A DNA stretch of 52,188 nucleotides from Saprospiraceae bacterium UBA7687 (lineage in GTDB: Bacteria > Bacteroidota > Bacteroidia > Chitinophagales > Saprospiraceae). A program made the translations under genes and the position numbers. The notes beneath the pieces are model-generated. The model worked only from the letters and a program-made list of their open reading frames with translations. It ran no database searches and was not told the origin of the DNA. Positions 36,759-45,355 of this stretch are shown here, in pieces (position 1 is the stretch's first letter; each line of letters opens with the position of its first letter). The stretch is taken from NCBI GenBank assembly GCA_002482845.1, contig DLGT01000067.1:1-52188 (forward strand). The letters run 5' to 3'.

Positions 36759-37775
36759 ATGGCAGGTTTTAAATCATTTTTTATTCCAAAATTAAGCAAA
36801 GTAGCGGATTTAATTCCTACACCGATGCTGCAAAAAATGAGTGGTCAAAAACTAATAGCGCCATTTTACCATGCTATTTCGGATGATGAACTCCCACATA
36901 TAAGCCATTTATACAATGTAAAAGGTACCAAGGCTTTTGAAGCAGATCTAGATTTTTTGTTGAAATATTATTCACCTATAGATTATACAGAATTCCGTGA
37001 AGTTGTTTTACACAAAAAGAAATTACAAAAGCCTTCATTCTTACTATCATTTGATGATGGTTTGAAGGAGTTTCATAATGTTATAGCGCCCATTCTATTT
37101 CGAAAAGGAATTCCTGCCATTTGTTTTCTCAATAGTGGATTTGTAGACAATAAAGATTTATTTTATAGATATAAAGCAAGTTTGATCATTGACAAATTAA
37201 ACCGTGAGCCTAAATCGACTCAGCTAATTCAAAAATATTTGAATGATGTTCAAAATTTCAAGGAATATTTACTTTCTATAAATTATCAAAACAAAGATAT
37301 ACTTAACAACATTGGCAATTTGATTGGAATCGATTTTTCTGAATTCCTTAATGCTCAGAAGCCATATTTATCTACACAACAGATATCAACGCTGATCAAT
37401 CAAGGATTTTATTTCGGCGCACATAGCATAGATCATCCATTATTTGAACATATATCAGAAACAGAACAATTGCGTCAAATAACAGAAAGCACACGATTTA
37501 TACTAGAAAAATTTGGTCTGCCTTTTTCAACTTTTTCTTTTCCATTTACAGACTTTAAAGTAAGGAAATCCTTTTTTGAAGAAGTAAAAAAGCGTAATAT
37601 CGCTGAACTAACTTTCGGATGTGCAGGACCCAAAAACGATGTCATCGCCACTAATTTTCAAAGAATCCCATTTGAAGTTGAAAACAAAACAGCCAAACAA
37701 ATTCTGAACTCCGAACTCAATTATTACATACTCAAAATGCCTTTAGGGAAAAACACTTTGTATCGCCATGATTGA
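36759..37775 (+). CDS. Polysaccharide deacetylase family protein
   Basis: NodB-type carbohydrate esterase of 338 residues. The metal/catalytic motifs are SFDDGL near residue 96 and the GAHSIDHP (HxxxH) motif near residue 220. FPFTDFKVRKS stands in for the later motif. There is no signal peptide, so it probably acts in the cytoplasm or at the inner face on a nucleotide- or lipid-linked sugar. It overlaps the following GNAT-like gene by 8 bp, so the two probably work together on one glycan. Confidence 0.82.
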   Translation: MAGFKSFFIPKLSKVADLIPTPMLQKMSGQKLIAPFYHAISDDELPHISHLYNVKGTKAFEADLDFLLKYYSPIDYTEFREVVLHKKKLQKPSFLLSFDDGLKEFHNVIAPILFRKGIPAICFLNSGFVDNKDLFYRYKASLIIDKLNREPKSTQLIQKYLNDVQNFKEYLLSINYQNKDILNNIGNLIGIDFSEFLNAQKPYLSTQQISTLINQGFYFGAHSIDHPLFEHISETEQLRQITESTRFILEKFGLPFSTFSFPFTDFKVRKSFFEEVKKRNIAELTFGCAGPKNDVIATNFQRIPFEVENKTAKQILNSELNYYILKMPLGKNTLYRHD

Positions 37776-38871
37776 ATATAAAACCCTTAATAAAAATTCA
37801 TTACTCGAATATATAAATGGCGACCAATTTGGTTTGGGTATCGATATTCCTATCACAAAACACAGAGCCATATCTCAGTGTCATAATCCGAGATTGGATG
37901 ATGACGATATCATCCTTATAATTGCTTTAGAAAATGGTATTTTGGTGGGATACTTAGGTATTCTACCAGATTTAATATATTACAATGAAAATCAACCAGA
38001 AAAAATAGCCTGTGTCACTTGCCTGTGGGTATCACCGACAGTTCGTGGCAAATCTGTAAGTTCTGAACTTTTGAAGATGGCAACACACCATTGGAACAAA
38101 AAATTATTTTTAGGAGACTATGTGCCATTTACAAAAAAAATCTATGATCGTTCTGGAGAATTTTTGATACAACCTTATCAAAAGCAAGGTGTAAGACTCT
38201 ATGTTTTGTCAGATTTACACACCATATTACCTCCCAAAAAACTTATTTTTGAAAAATCAAAAAGCTTGTTGAAAATTATTGATACAAGTCTAAATATATT
38301 TATAAAAATAAAACATAAATTCAATAAACAAAGGCTAGAGCACTTAAAGTTTGAATATAATGAAGAGATCGATAATGAAAGTCAGCACTTTATCGAGCTA
38401 CGACAACAAAATCAATTATTCAGACGCGAAAAAGCTGAACTAAATTGGATGCTAAAATATCCTTGGGTGTTATCTGCTGAAAATAAGGATGAATTAAACA
38501 GCAAATACTATTTTTCTTCTACGGCAAAATCTTTTAGTTATCGAGTTGTCAAAATTAGAAATTTAGACAACAAATTAATTGGTTTATTGATTTTTTCTAT
38601 CAGAGATTTTAATCTTAAATTGCCTTATTTGTACCACGACCAAAACTTAGATGACATAGTAATGGCCATCAATTATCACATCATTAAGTGGCAAATTAAA
38701 ACATTTACCACCTATGACGAAGATCTTGCTAAACGAATATTACATCTCAAAAGTCCTGCTTTTCATAAAAGAGTTGTGACTAGGAATTATTTGTTAACCA
38801 AGGACCTAGACACAACTACTTTCTTCCATATGAAGATGCAAGATGGCGATGGGGATTGCGGCTTTACTTAA
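37768..38871 (+). CDS. GNAT-like acyltransferase, two-domain
   Basis: 367 residues. The first part is a GNAT domain with LVGYLGILPD and the acetyl-CoA loop VSPTVRGKSVSSELLK (near residue 95). The second half (from about 190) has the look of a second, degenerate GNAT-type domain, as in peptidoglycan/FemAB-related proteins. The acceptor is unknown. The 8-bp overlap with the deacetylase suggests removal and replacement of an acyl group on the same sugar; this is inference. Confidence 0.7.
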   Translation: MIEYKTLNKNSLLEYINGDQFGLGIDIPITKHRAISQCHNPRLDDDDIILIIALENGILVGYLGILPDLIYYNENQPEKIACVTCLWVSPTVRGKSVSSELLKMATHHWNKKLFLGDYVPFTKKIYDRSGEFLIQPYQKQGVRLYVLSDLHTILPPKKLIFEKSKSLLKIIDTSLNIFIKIKHKFNKQRLEHLKFEYNEEIDNESQHFIELRQQNQLFRREKAELNWMLKYPWVLSAENKDELNSKYYFSSTAKSFSYRVVKIRNLDNKLIGLLIFSIRDFNLKLPYLYHDQNLDDIVMAINYHIIKWQIKTFTTYDEDLAKRILHLKSPAFHKRVVTRNYLLTKDLDTTTFFHMKMQDGDGDCGFT

Positions 38872-38877
38872 AAAAAG

Positions 38878-39105
38878 CTATACTTTCTTCGGTGGTAAAT
38901 CGAATGCGACGGCAACGTGCTCGAAATGACCATTATGAGCACCATCACAAAAAGGTTTATTTTTAGAAAGACCACATCGACAGATTCCTACAGTTGTTCT
39001 TCCCATGAGACCATATTCAGCACCTGATGCGTCTGTGATGATAAAATCGCCTTCCACCTTTAGAGACCCATTAGCATTAACTGTTATTTTTGTTGGACTT
39101 GACAT
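38878..39105 (-). CDS. CDGSH iron-sulfur domain protein
   Basis: Small [2Fe-2S] protein of 75 residues. The cluster site is CRCGLSKNKPFCDGAH, the exact CxC-x2-S-x3-P-x-CDG-x-H pattern of the CDGSH family, with three Cys and one His as ligands. It is a single-domain cytoplasmic form. It is convergent with the GNAT-like gene, leaving only 6 bp between the stop codons. Role probably redox or cluster transfer. Confidence 0.93.
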   Translation of the reverse strand: MSSPTKITVNANGSLKVEGDFIITDASGAEYGLMGRTTVGICRCGLSKNKPFCDGAHNGHFEHVAVAFDLPPKKV

Positions 39106-39204
39106 TTAGTTTGGTTTTTGATTGATTTTTATAATATGTTGTTAGAACCCAATAAACATGATAATTGTTTTTGGCAACATCATAAAGTTCTTGTACTATT
39201 TGTG

Positions 39205-39212
39205 TACTTTTG
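39205..39212 (+). promoter_or_regulatory. Promoter -7 element for the GH13 gene
   Basis: TACTTTTG, 18 bp before the start codon at 39231. A rather short leader. Confidence 0.45.
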
Positions 39213-39230
39213 TTGATATAAATCAAAAAC

Positions 39231-40610
39231 ATGCTTTTCAATAACTTCTTGCATCATACATTTCTACTATTATCTTTTGTATTTTTACTCAGTTGCCAAA
39301 AATCAGAGCCAACTCCCACCGATACACCTAGCGTACAAAACGACCCGAATCAATACGGTACACCTTTGGCTGAGATTCCAGCTACTGCTGATATTGTCAT
39401 GTATGAAATAAACGAACGAGCGTTTAGTGTTTCTGGTGATTTTGAAGGAATTATGCCTCGACTTGATTCTATTAAGGATCTTGGTGTCAATGTCATTTGG
39501 CTAATGCCGATTCATCCTATTGGTAAAATAAAAACGGTCAACTCACCTTATTGTATCCAGAATTTCACAGAAGTTAATCCTGAATATGGCGATCTTGAAA
39601 AATTGAGAACGTTAGTTACCGAAGCACATAAAAGAAAAATAGCCGTCATCCTAGATTGGGCAGCCAATCATACTTCATGGGACAATCCATGGATTCAAAA
39701 TAAAACATGGTACTCACAAGATGCTAATGGAAATATCATTTCTCCCGCTGGTACTAACTGGCAAGACGTTGCTGATCTTAATTTTGACAATACAGAAATG
39801 CGTCAAGAAATGATCAAAGCAATGAAATATTGGGTTCTTCAGGCCAATGTAGATGGTTTCAGGTGTGATGCGGCTGATTTTGTACCTTTTTCATTTTGGA
39901 AACAAGCTATAGATTCACTTCGCAAGATACCTAATCGAGACATTATCATGCTTGCAGAAGGTGCTCGCAAAGATCATTTCAATGCTGGATTTGAGATCAA
40001 TTTTGGATGGGAGTTTTTCAGTAAGGCAAAATCTATTTTTAAATCCAATCAGTCTGCATCTGAGTTTCTCGCTGCCCACCAATCAGAATATGCTGGCATA
40101 CCTTCAGGAACACATAGATTACGATTCACGTCCAATCATGACGAATGCGCATGGGACGACACACCATTAGGTCTTTTCGGCGGCAAAAATGGATCTGTGG
40201 CGGCTTTTGTGGCTACCGCCTACATGGGAGGTATTCCGCTTATTTATAATGGTCAAGAAGTAGGCTGCCCTGTAAAATTGCCATTTTTTAGCAAGTCACC
40301 AATAGATTGGAAAACCAATCCCGACATGTTAAAAACATACAAAAAACTGATAGCCATCCGATTATCCAATGCTGCATTGAGAAATGGCAGTTTAGAACAA
40401 TTTGCCCATAATGACATCGTATCCTTTAGAAGAAAATCAGGCACAAACGAAGTTTTTGTGTTGGTAAATTCTCGAAGCACCAATAAGTCTTATCCGCTTC
40501 CTACTGTTATTCAGAATAGTGCATGGAAAGACGCTATAAGCAACGAAAATGTAACCCTAGGGACTAGCTTGGACTTGAAAGGTTACGAATATCGAGTATT
40601 GGTGAAGTGA
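39231..40610 (+). CDS. GH13 family alpha-amylase-type lipoprotein
   Basis: Glycoside hydrolase acting on alpha-glucans or related oligosaccharides, anchored in the envelope by a lipoprotein signal (lipobox LLSC, Cys22). The (beta/alpha)8 barrel carries the conserved regions LDWAANHT, the nucleophile Asp213 in GFRCDAADF, the acid/base Glu243 in LAEGAR and Asp304 in TSNHDE. The 459 residues include the C-terminal beta domain. It stands alone without a susCD pair, so it is probably not part of a full starch utilisation locus. Confidence 0.92.
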   Translation: MLFNNFLHHTFLLLSFVFLLSCQKSEPTPTDTPSVQNDPNQYGTPLAEIPATADIVMYEINERAFSVSGDFEGIMPRLDSIKDLGVNVIWLMPIHPIGKIKTVNSPYCIQNFTEVNPEYGDLEKLRTLVTEAHKRKIAVILDWAANHTSWDNPWIQNKTWYSQDANGNIISPAGTNWQDVADLNFDNTEMRQEMIKAMKYWVLQANVDGFRCDAADFVPFSFWKQAIDSLRKIPNRDIIMLAEGARKDHFNAGFEINFGWEFFSKAKSIFKSNQSASEFLAAHQSEYAGIPSGTHRLRFTSNHDECAWDDTPLGLFGGKNGSVAAFVATAYMGGIPLIYNGQEVGCPVKLPFFSKSPIDWKTNPDMLKTYKKLIAIRLSNAALRNGSLEQFAHNDIVSFRRKSGTNEVFVLVNSRSTNKSYPLPTVIQNSAWKDAISNENVTLGTSLDLKGYEYRVLVK

Positions 40611-40633
40611 TGGGAATGAAGGTTGATTATATC

Positions 40634-41197
40634 CTACCTTACAGTAAAACAAATATTGTTAAACTTTCCGTTAGAAAAAGTGACTTCATTACTATCTTCA
40701 TCTTTTACAGCAAATGTAAAAGTTCCACTGATCTTATGATTGGTTTCATCACAACTTGTTAAATTAAAACGACCATCTAACTCTTCAGCTAATGTTGTAA
40801 ATCCATTTCCTGCTTTATCTACATAGCTGAATATGGCGATTTCTACAGAAAAATCTATTGGATCATAATAGTTTTCATAGAATTGTGTAGACCAAGTTTT
40901 TGTGACATCCATACAATCACCCCTAATTCCTTTTTCAAATTCATTAACTATGATGCTAAGAGTACTACCGTCTTTGCCTTTTGCAACTATGTCAAGTCTA
41001 TATCCCATTTTGCTTGTGGTAGGGTCAGTACCTTTCAAAATAGTAGCATTTGTTATGCTTTCCATTTCCCAAGATGCCCCCTTAAATGTTCCTGACATTG
41101 TCTGGCCTTCACAATCAGAGCTTTCCTCGTCTTTACCACAAGCCAGCATAAAACACAATGAAACAAAAATGATTAAGTTTAATTTTAAAGATCTCAT
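40634..41197 (-). CDS. DUF6252-like lipoprotein
   Basis: About 187 residues starting MRSLKLNLIIF with lipobox MLAC. The rest is a beta-rich domain (SGTFKGASWEMESITNA, then ISGTFTFAVKDEDSNEVTF), the pattern of DUF6252 proteins, whose role is not known. The in-frame ATG at 41224 falls inside the promoter element 41222-41229, which is why the start at 41197 is preferred. Confidence 0.75.
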   Translation of the reverse strand: MRSLKLNLIIFVSLCFMLACGKDEESSDCEGQTMSGTFKGASWEMESITNATILKGTDPTTSKMGYRLDIVAKGKDGSTLSIIVNEFEKGIRGDCMDVTKTWSTQFYENYYDPIDFSVEIAIFSYVDKAGNGFTTLAEELDGRFNLTSCDETNHKISGTFTFAVKDEDSNEVTFSNGKFNNICFTVR

Positions 41198-41221
41198 AAT
41201 ATTAGTTTTAAAGATTAGATC

Positions 41222-41229
41222 CAAAGGTA
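41222..41229 (-). promoter_or_regulatory. Promoter -7 element for the DUF6252-like gene
   Basis: TACCTTTG on the minus strand, 24 bp before the chosen start codon. Confidence 0.5.
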
Positions 41230-41507
41230 TTTAAAAACTTTAAGAAAAAATAATAGTCAACCATAATTTCTAAATAAATAATTATATAGTTTTAAGAGTG
41301 ATAGTCTAAAGAATTAAAAGACCTTGAGGAACTTAAGATATTTTTTACTTTTTACTTTATCTTTTTCCAATTCAACATTTGTCTTGACATTCCCTGATTT
41401 CATTTCCGAAATTATGAAATTCAAAGTTTTTATTAAAAGATCTGCGATTTTGACAAATTCATCATTTTTAGATACAACGCTAAATCTTTAAAATTTAATT
41501 ACAACTA
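41230..41507. other. Intergenic, nothing recognised
   Basis: About 280 bp between two divergent promoters. AT-rich, no frame with protein character. Confidence 0.55.
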
Positions 41508-41540
41508 TTGAACATTACCCAAAAATTATAAATACATTTG
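41508..41540 (+). promoter_or_regulatory. Promoter of the five-gene cytochrome/DUF1501 operon
   Basis: TTG (41508-41510) and TACATTTG (41533-41540) separated by 22 bp. This is close to the Bacteroidota TTTG/TAnnTTTG promoter spacing. The first start codon is 42 bp downstream. Confidence 0.55.
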
Positions 41541-41582
41541 TCATAGTATTTTTTTTTAAAATCATAAGGCCACAGATTAGTA

Positions 41583-43904
41583 ATGCAAGTTGATTTCAGA
41601 CTTCAAAAAAGGAATGTTCTAAAGGACAAGATTATCATGATGGTTTGTGTTACCTTACTGATAATCAACATAGGTTGCAATGATCATGACCTAACCAAAA
41701 ATGAAATCACCTACAATATGCACATCCGCCCCATTCTCTCTGACAAGTGTTTCAAATGTCACGGTCCGGATGCTAATAAACGTAAATCAGGATATAGATT
41801 AGATACCGAAGAAGGTGCTTTTGCGGCACTAAAAGATTTTAAGGATAAATATGGTATCGTAGCAGGTCACCCAGAAAAATCAGATGTATTTCTGCGCATC
41901 ACTTCCACCGATCCTGACTATATGATGCCACCACCGGAATCTAATCTTTCATTAACTTCAGATGAAATCTCTTTGATCGAAAAATGGATCACAAATGGAG
42001 CTCCATACCAAAAACACTGGGCATTTATCCCATTAAAAGCAACATCAGTTCCCGATATAAAGTCAACATGGGAATATAATGAAATAGACCAATTCATAGT
42101 CCAAAAGCTACAGGAAAATGACTTGCAGCCATCTGAAGTAATGTACGATGCCGCCTTACTCAAGCGAATGATGCACGACATCACTGGTCTTCCTCCCACT
42201 TTAGCGCAACAAGATGAGTTTGCAAAATCAGCTGATGCTAAAACTTATGAAAAACTCCTAGATAAAGCCTTGGCCAATCCACAGTATGGCGAAAAAATGG
42301 CCATTTTCTGGATGGATGTAGCACGGTATGCTGACAGTCATGGATATCAGGATGATGGCCTTCGTACGATGTGGCCATGGAGAGATTGGGTCATCCATGC
42401 TTTTAATAAGAATTACGATTATAAAAAATTTGTCACCTGGCAACTGGCTGGCGATTTACTGCCTGATAAAAATAAAGAAACCATACTCGCTACGGGATTC
42501 AACAGAAACCATAAAATCACTCAAGAAGGTGGGGTCATTGATGAAGAATATCGTATAGAATATGTCACCGATCGCACCAATACCTTTGGTAAAGGATTGC
42601 TGGCTATGACTTTTGAGTGTGCCAAATGCCACGATCACAAATATGATCCTATCTCTCAAAAAGATTATTTTTCCACCTTTGCATTTTTTGATCAGGTGGA
42701 CGAAAAAGGCCTCGTGGGTGATATTTCGTTGGCATCACTGGCAGATCCTCCTTACATGACGATAACCAAAGAAGATAGAGCAGGCATCCTAAGTTTCATT
42801 AGTAAACTGGATACCGGAAAAGTTAATGTCATGATCATGAAAGACAGTACAGGCATCCGAAAGACCAAACTACTGGAACGAGGTGTATATGATCGCCCTG
42901 GAGAAGTAGTCTCACCCGGTACTCCTGAATCTATTCTGAAATACGACCCCAAAAAGTTTGAACAAAACAGATTGGGACTTGCCAAATGGATGTTTGACTC
43001 ACAAAATCCACTTACAGCCAGAGTGTTTGTTAATTTTATTTGGCAGGAGTTTTTTGGTAAAGGCATAGTGAAAACATCAGGTGATTTTGGCCTGCAAGGT
43101 GACCTGCCTTCCCATCCTGAGTTGTTGGACTGGCTGGCTTACGATTTTATGAGTCATAGTTGGGATATCAAAAGATTGGTCAAACAGATTGCCATGTCTT
43201 CCACTTACAAACAATCATCAAAGGTAAGTCAAGAACACATCCAAAAAGACCCTGAAAACGTATTTCTGGCCCGTGGTCCCAGATTGCGACTTTCGGCTGA
43301 ACTGCTCAAAGATCATATCCTGGCTTCTAGTGGCCTCCTGAATCCTGTCATAGGTGGACCAAGTGTAAAACCTTATCAACCGAAAGGTCTGTGGGAAAGT
43401 GCTACGTCAGGTCGCGGCCAATTGGCATCATATGTGGAAGATCAGGGTGACAAAAGATATCGACGTGGCTTGTATCATTTTATCAAACGAACCGTACCAC
43501 CGCCATCCATGCTTATATTTGATGCGTCCAACAGAGATCAATGTGAGGTAAAAAGGTCATCTACCAATACACCATTACAATCTTTAGTGTTGATGAATGA
43601 CTATCAGGTATTGGAAGCTGCCAGGCATTTAGCCCTAAAAACACAAAAAGAGAAATCAAGTACTGAAGCTAAATTCGAGCAATTATTCAGAAAAATTGTC
43701 TGTAGAGCGCCCAAACCTAATGAAATCAAAAAAATTAAAGATTTTCACCAAACTACTATTTCTGCCATGGACGATAAAAAGGCAAAAGAGATCATATTTT
43801 TTGGCGATTTTAAAGAAACAGCAAACATGGACATTAACGGTACAGCTGCCATGATGCAAACTGTACAGTTATTATTTAATCTCGAAGAAACTTCGACAAG
43901 ATGA
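41583..43904 (+). CDS. Planctomycete-type cytochrome c / DUF1549 / DUF1553 lipoprotein
   Basis: 773 residues. A lipoprotein signal (lipobox INIGC, near Cys32) is followed by the PSCyt1 heme segment CFKCHGPDANKRKSG. Next comes the DUF1549 (PSCyt2) domain with LLKRMMHDITGLPPT and WMDVARYADSHGY and with a second CxxCH in CAKCHDHKYDPI. The DUF1553 (PSD1) domain follows, with VNFIWQEFFGKGIVKT and SSTNTPLQSLVLMND. This domain set is known mainly from Planctomycetota and some Bacteroidota; its reaction is not established. Two heme sites argue for electron transfer in the periplasm. The next gene overlaps by 4 bp. Confidence 0.9.
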   Translation: MQVDFRLQKRNVLKDKIIMMVCVTLLIINIGCNDHDLTKNEITYNMHIRPILSDKCFKCHGPDANKRKSGYRLDTEEGAFAALKDFKDKYGIVAGHPEKSDVFLRITSTDPDYMMPPPESNLSLTSDEISLIEKWITNGAPYQKHWAFIPLKATSVPDIKSTWEYNEIDQFIVQKLQENDLQPSEVMYDAALLKRMMHDITGLPPTLAQQDEFAKSADAKTYEKLLDKALANPQYGEKMAIFWMDVARYADSHGYQDDGLRTMWPWRDWVIHAFNKNYDYKKFVTWQLAGDLLPDKNKETILATGFNRNHKITQEGGVIDEEYRIEYVTDRTNTFGKGLLAMTFECAKCHDHKYDPISQKDYFSTFAFFDQVDEKGLVGDISLASLADPPYMTITKEDRAGILSFISKLDTGKVNVMIMKDSTGIRKTKLLERGVYDRPGEVVSPGTPESILKYDPKKFEQNRLGLAKWMFDSQNPLTARVFVNFIWQEFFGKGIVKTSGDFGLQGDLPSHPELLDWLAYDFMSHSWDIKRLVKQIAMSSTYKQSSKVSQEHIQKDPENVFLARGPRLRLSAELLKDHILASSGLLNPVIGGPSVKPYQPKGLWESATSGRGQLASYVEDQGDKRYRRGLYHFIKRTVPPPSMLIFDASNRDQCEVKRSSTNTPLQSLVLMNDYQVLEAARHLALKTQKEKSSTEAKFEQLFRKIVCRAPKPNEIKKIKDFHQTTISAMDDKKAKEIIFFGDFKETANMDINGTAAMMQTVQLLFNLEETSTR

Positions 43905-45355
43905 GCAATCCATTTTTTGAACACCGACTTAGTATCAATCGAAGACATTTTCTGAGCAAGATGAGTGTAGGCTTAGGAAGCGTAGCTTTAGGTTCCCTGC
44001 TGATCAAAGATCTTTTTAAGGATCCAGAAAATGCAGCTGACAGCATTATCAATGGTTTGCCACACTTTGCACCAAAGGCAAAAAGAGTCATCTATCTGTT
44101 TCAAAATGGAGCGCCCTCACAGCTCGAGACTTTTGATTACAAACCAATGCTCAATAAAATGTTTGGTCAGGACCTGCCGGAATCCATCAGAAATGGACAG
44201 CGTCTCACAGGTATGACCGCCAATCAGGATAAGTTTCCTTTGGTAGGATCGTATTTTCCTTTCAAACAATACGGCAATGCTGGTACGTGGGTGAGTGATC
44301 TATTTCCCAATATGGCCAAGATTGTAGACGATATCTGCGTCATCAAATCTATGCACACGGAAGCGATCAATCACGATCCGGCACTTACTTTTATGCAGAC
44401 TGGCGCACAACAGGGTAATCGTCCGAGTATGGGTGCATGGCTGAGTTATGGATTGGGCTCAGAAAACCAAAATCTTCCTGCTTATTGTGTCCTTTTGTCC
44501 AAAGGCAAGGGAAATGGTCAGGGAGTTTATTCCAAACTGTGGACCAATGGCTTTTTGGACAGTAAACATCAGGGCATTCAATTTAGCAATAGCGAAGAAA
44601 GAGTCCTGTATCTCAATGATCAAAATGGTTTAACAAGAGATGACCGAAGGCAAATGTTAGACAAGCTCAATGAGTTAAATTCCATGAATTTTGAAGATAC
44701 CGGTGATCCCGAAATCAAAACAAAAATAGAACAGTACGAACTGGCCTATCGCATGCAAACCGCAGTGCCAGAAATTACAGATATCTCCAAAGAACCCGAT
44801 TCAGTGATTAAGCTGTATGGCCCCGATTGCCTGGTGCCAGGCACCTATGCCAGCAATTGCCTGTTGGCCAGAAAACTCTCAGAATCAGGCGTCAGATTTG
44901 TTCAAATCTATCATCAGGGTTGGGATCAACATGTCAATCTGGTAGGCGAAATGCCTGGTCAAGCTCAGGATGTAGATCGTGCATCTGCTGCTTTGGTTCA
45001 GGACCTGAAACAACGAGGCTTACTGGATGAAACCTTAGTTATTTGGGGCGGAGAATTTGGTCGGACCAACTATTGCCAAGGACCATTATCCGCTGATACC
45101 TATGGCAGAGACCATCATCCTCGAGCGTATAGTATCTGGATGGCTGGCGGCGGCGTAAAACCAGGAGTAGTTTATGGAGAGACTGATGAATTTGGTTACA
45201 ACATCATCGAAAACCCAGTACATATCAATGATTTTCACGCCACAGTATTGAATTTATTGGGATTGGATCATGAAAAGTTAGTGTATAAACATCTTGGTCG
45301 GCGATACAGGCTGACAGATGTGGCAGGTCATGTGGTCAAAGATATTATAGCATGA
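43901..45355 (+). CDS. DUF1501 family protein, Tat-exported
   Basis: 484 residues with a twin-arginine signal (NRRHFLSKMSVGLGSVALG). The fold is alkaline-phosphatase/sulfatase-like: RVIYLFQNGAPSQLETFD near residue 64, WGGEFGRTNY near residue 386, and HHPRAYSIWMAGGGVKPG near residue 405. DUF1501 proteins almost always travel with DUF1549/DUF1553 proteins, as here. No function is established. Overlaps of 4 bp on both sides show translational coupling. Confidence 0.92.
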   Translation: MSNPFFEHRLSINRRHFLSKMSVGLGSVALGSLLIKDLFKDPENAADSIINGLPHFAPKAKRVIYLFQNGAPSQLETFDYKPMLNKMFGQDLPESIRNGQRLTGMTANQDKFPLVGSYFPFKQYGNAGTWVSDLFPNMAKIVDDICVIKSMHTEAINHDPALTFMQTGAQQGNRPSMGAWLSYGLGSENQNLPAYCVLLSKGKGNGQGVYSKLWTNGFLDSKHQGIQFSNSEERVLYLNDQNGLTRDDRRQMLDKLNELNSMNFEDTGDPEIKTKIEQYELAYRMQTAVPEITDISKEPDSVIKLYGPDCLVPGTYASNCLLARKLSESGVRFVQIYHQGWDQHVNLVGEMPGQAQDVDRASAALVQDLKQRGLLDETLVIWGGEFGRTNYCQGPLSADTYGRDHHPRAYSIWMAGGGVKPGVVYGETDEFGYNIIENPVHINDFHATVLNLLGLDHEKLVYKHLGRRYRLTDVAGHVVKDIIA

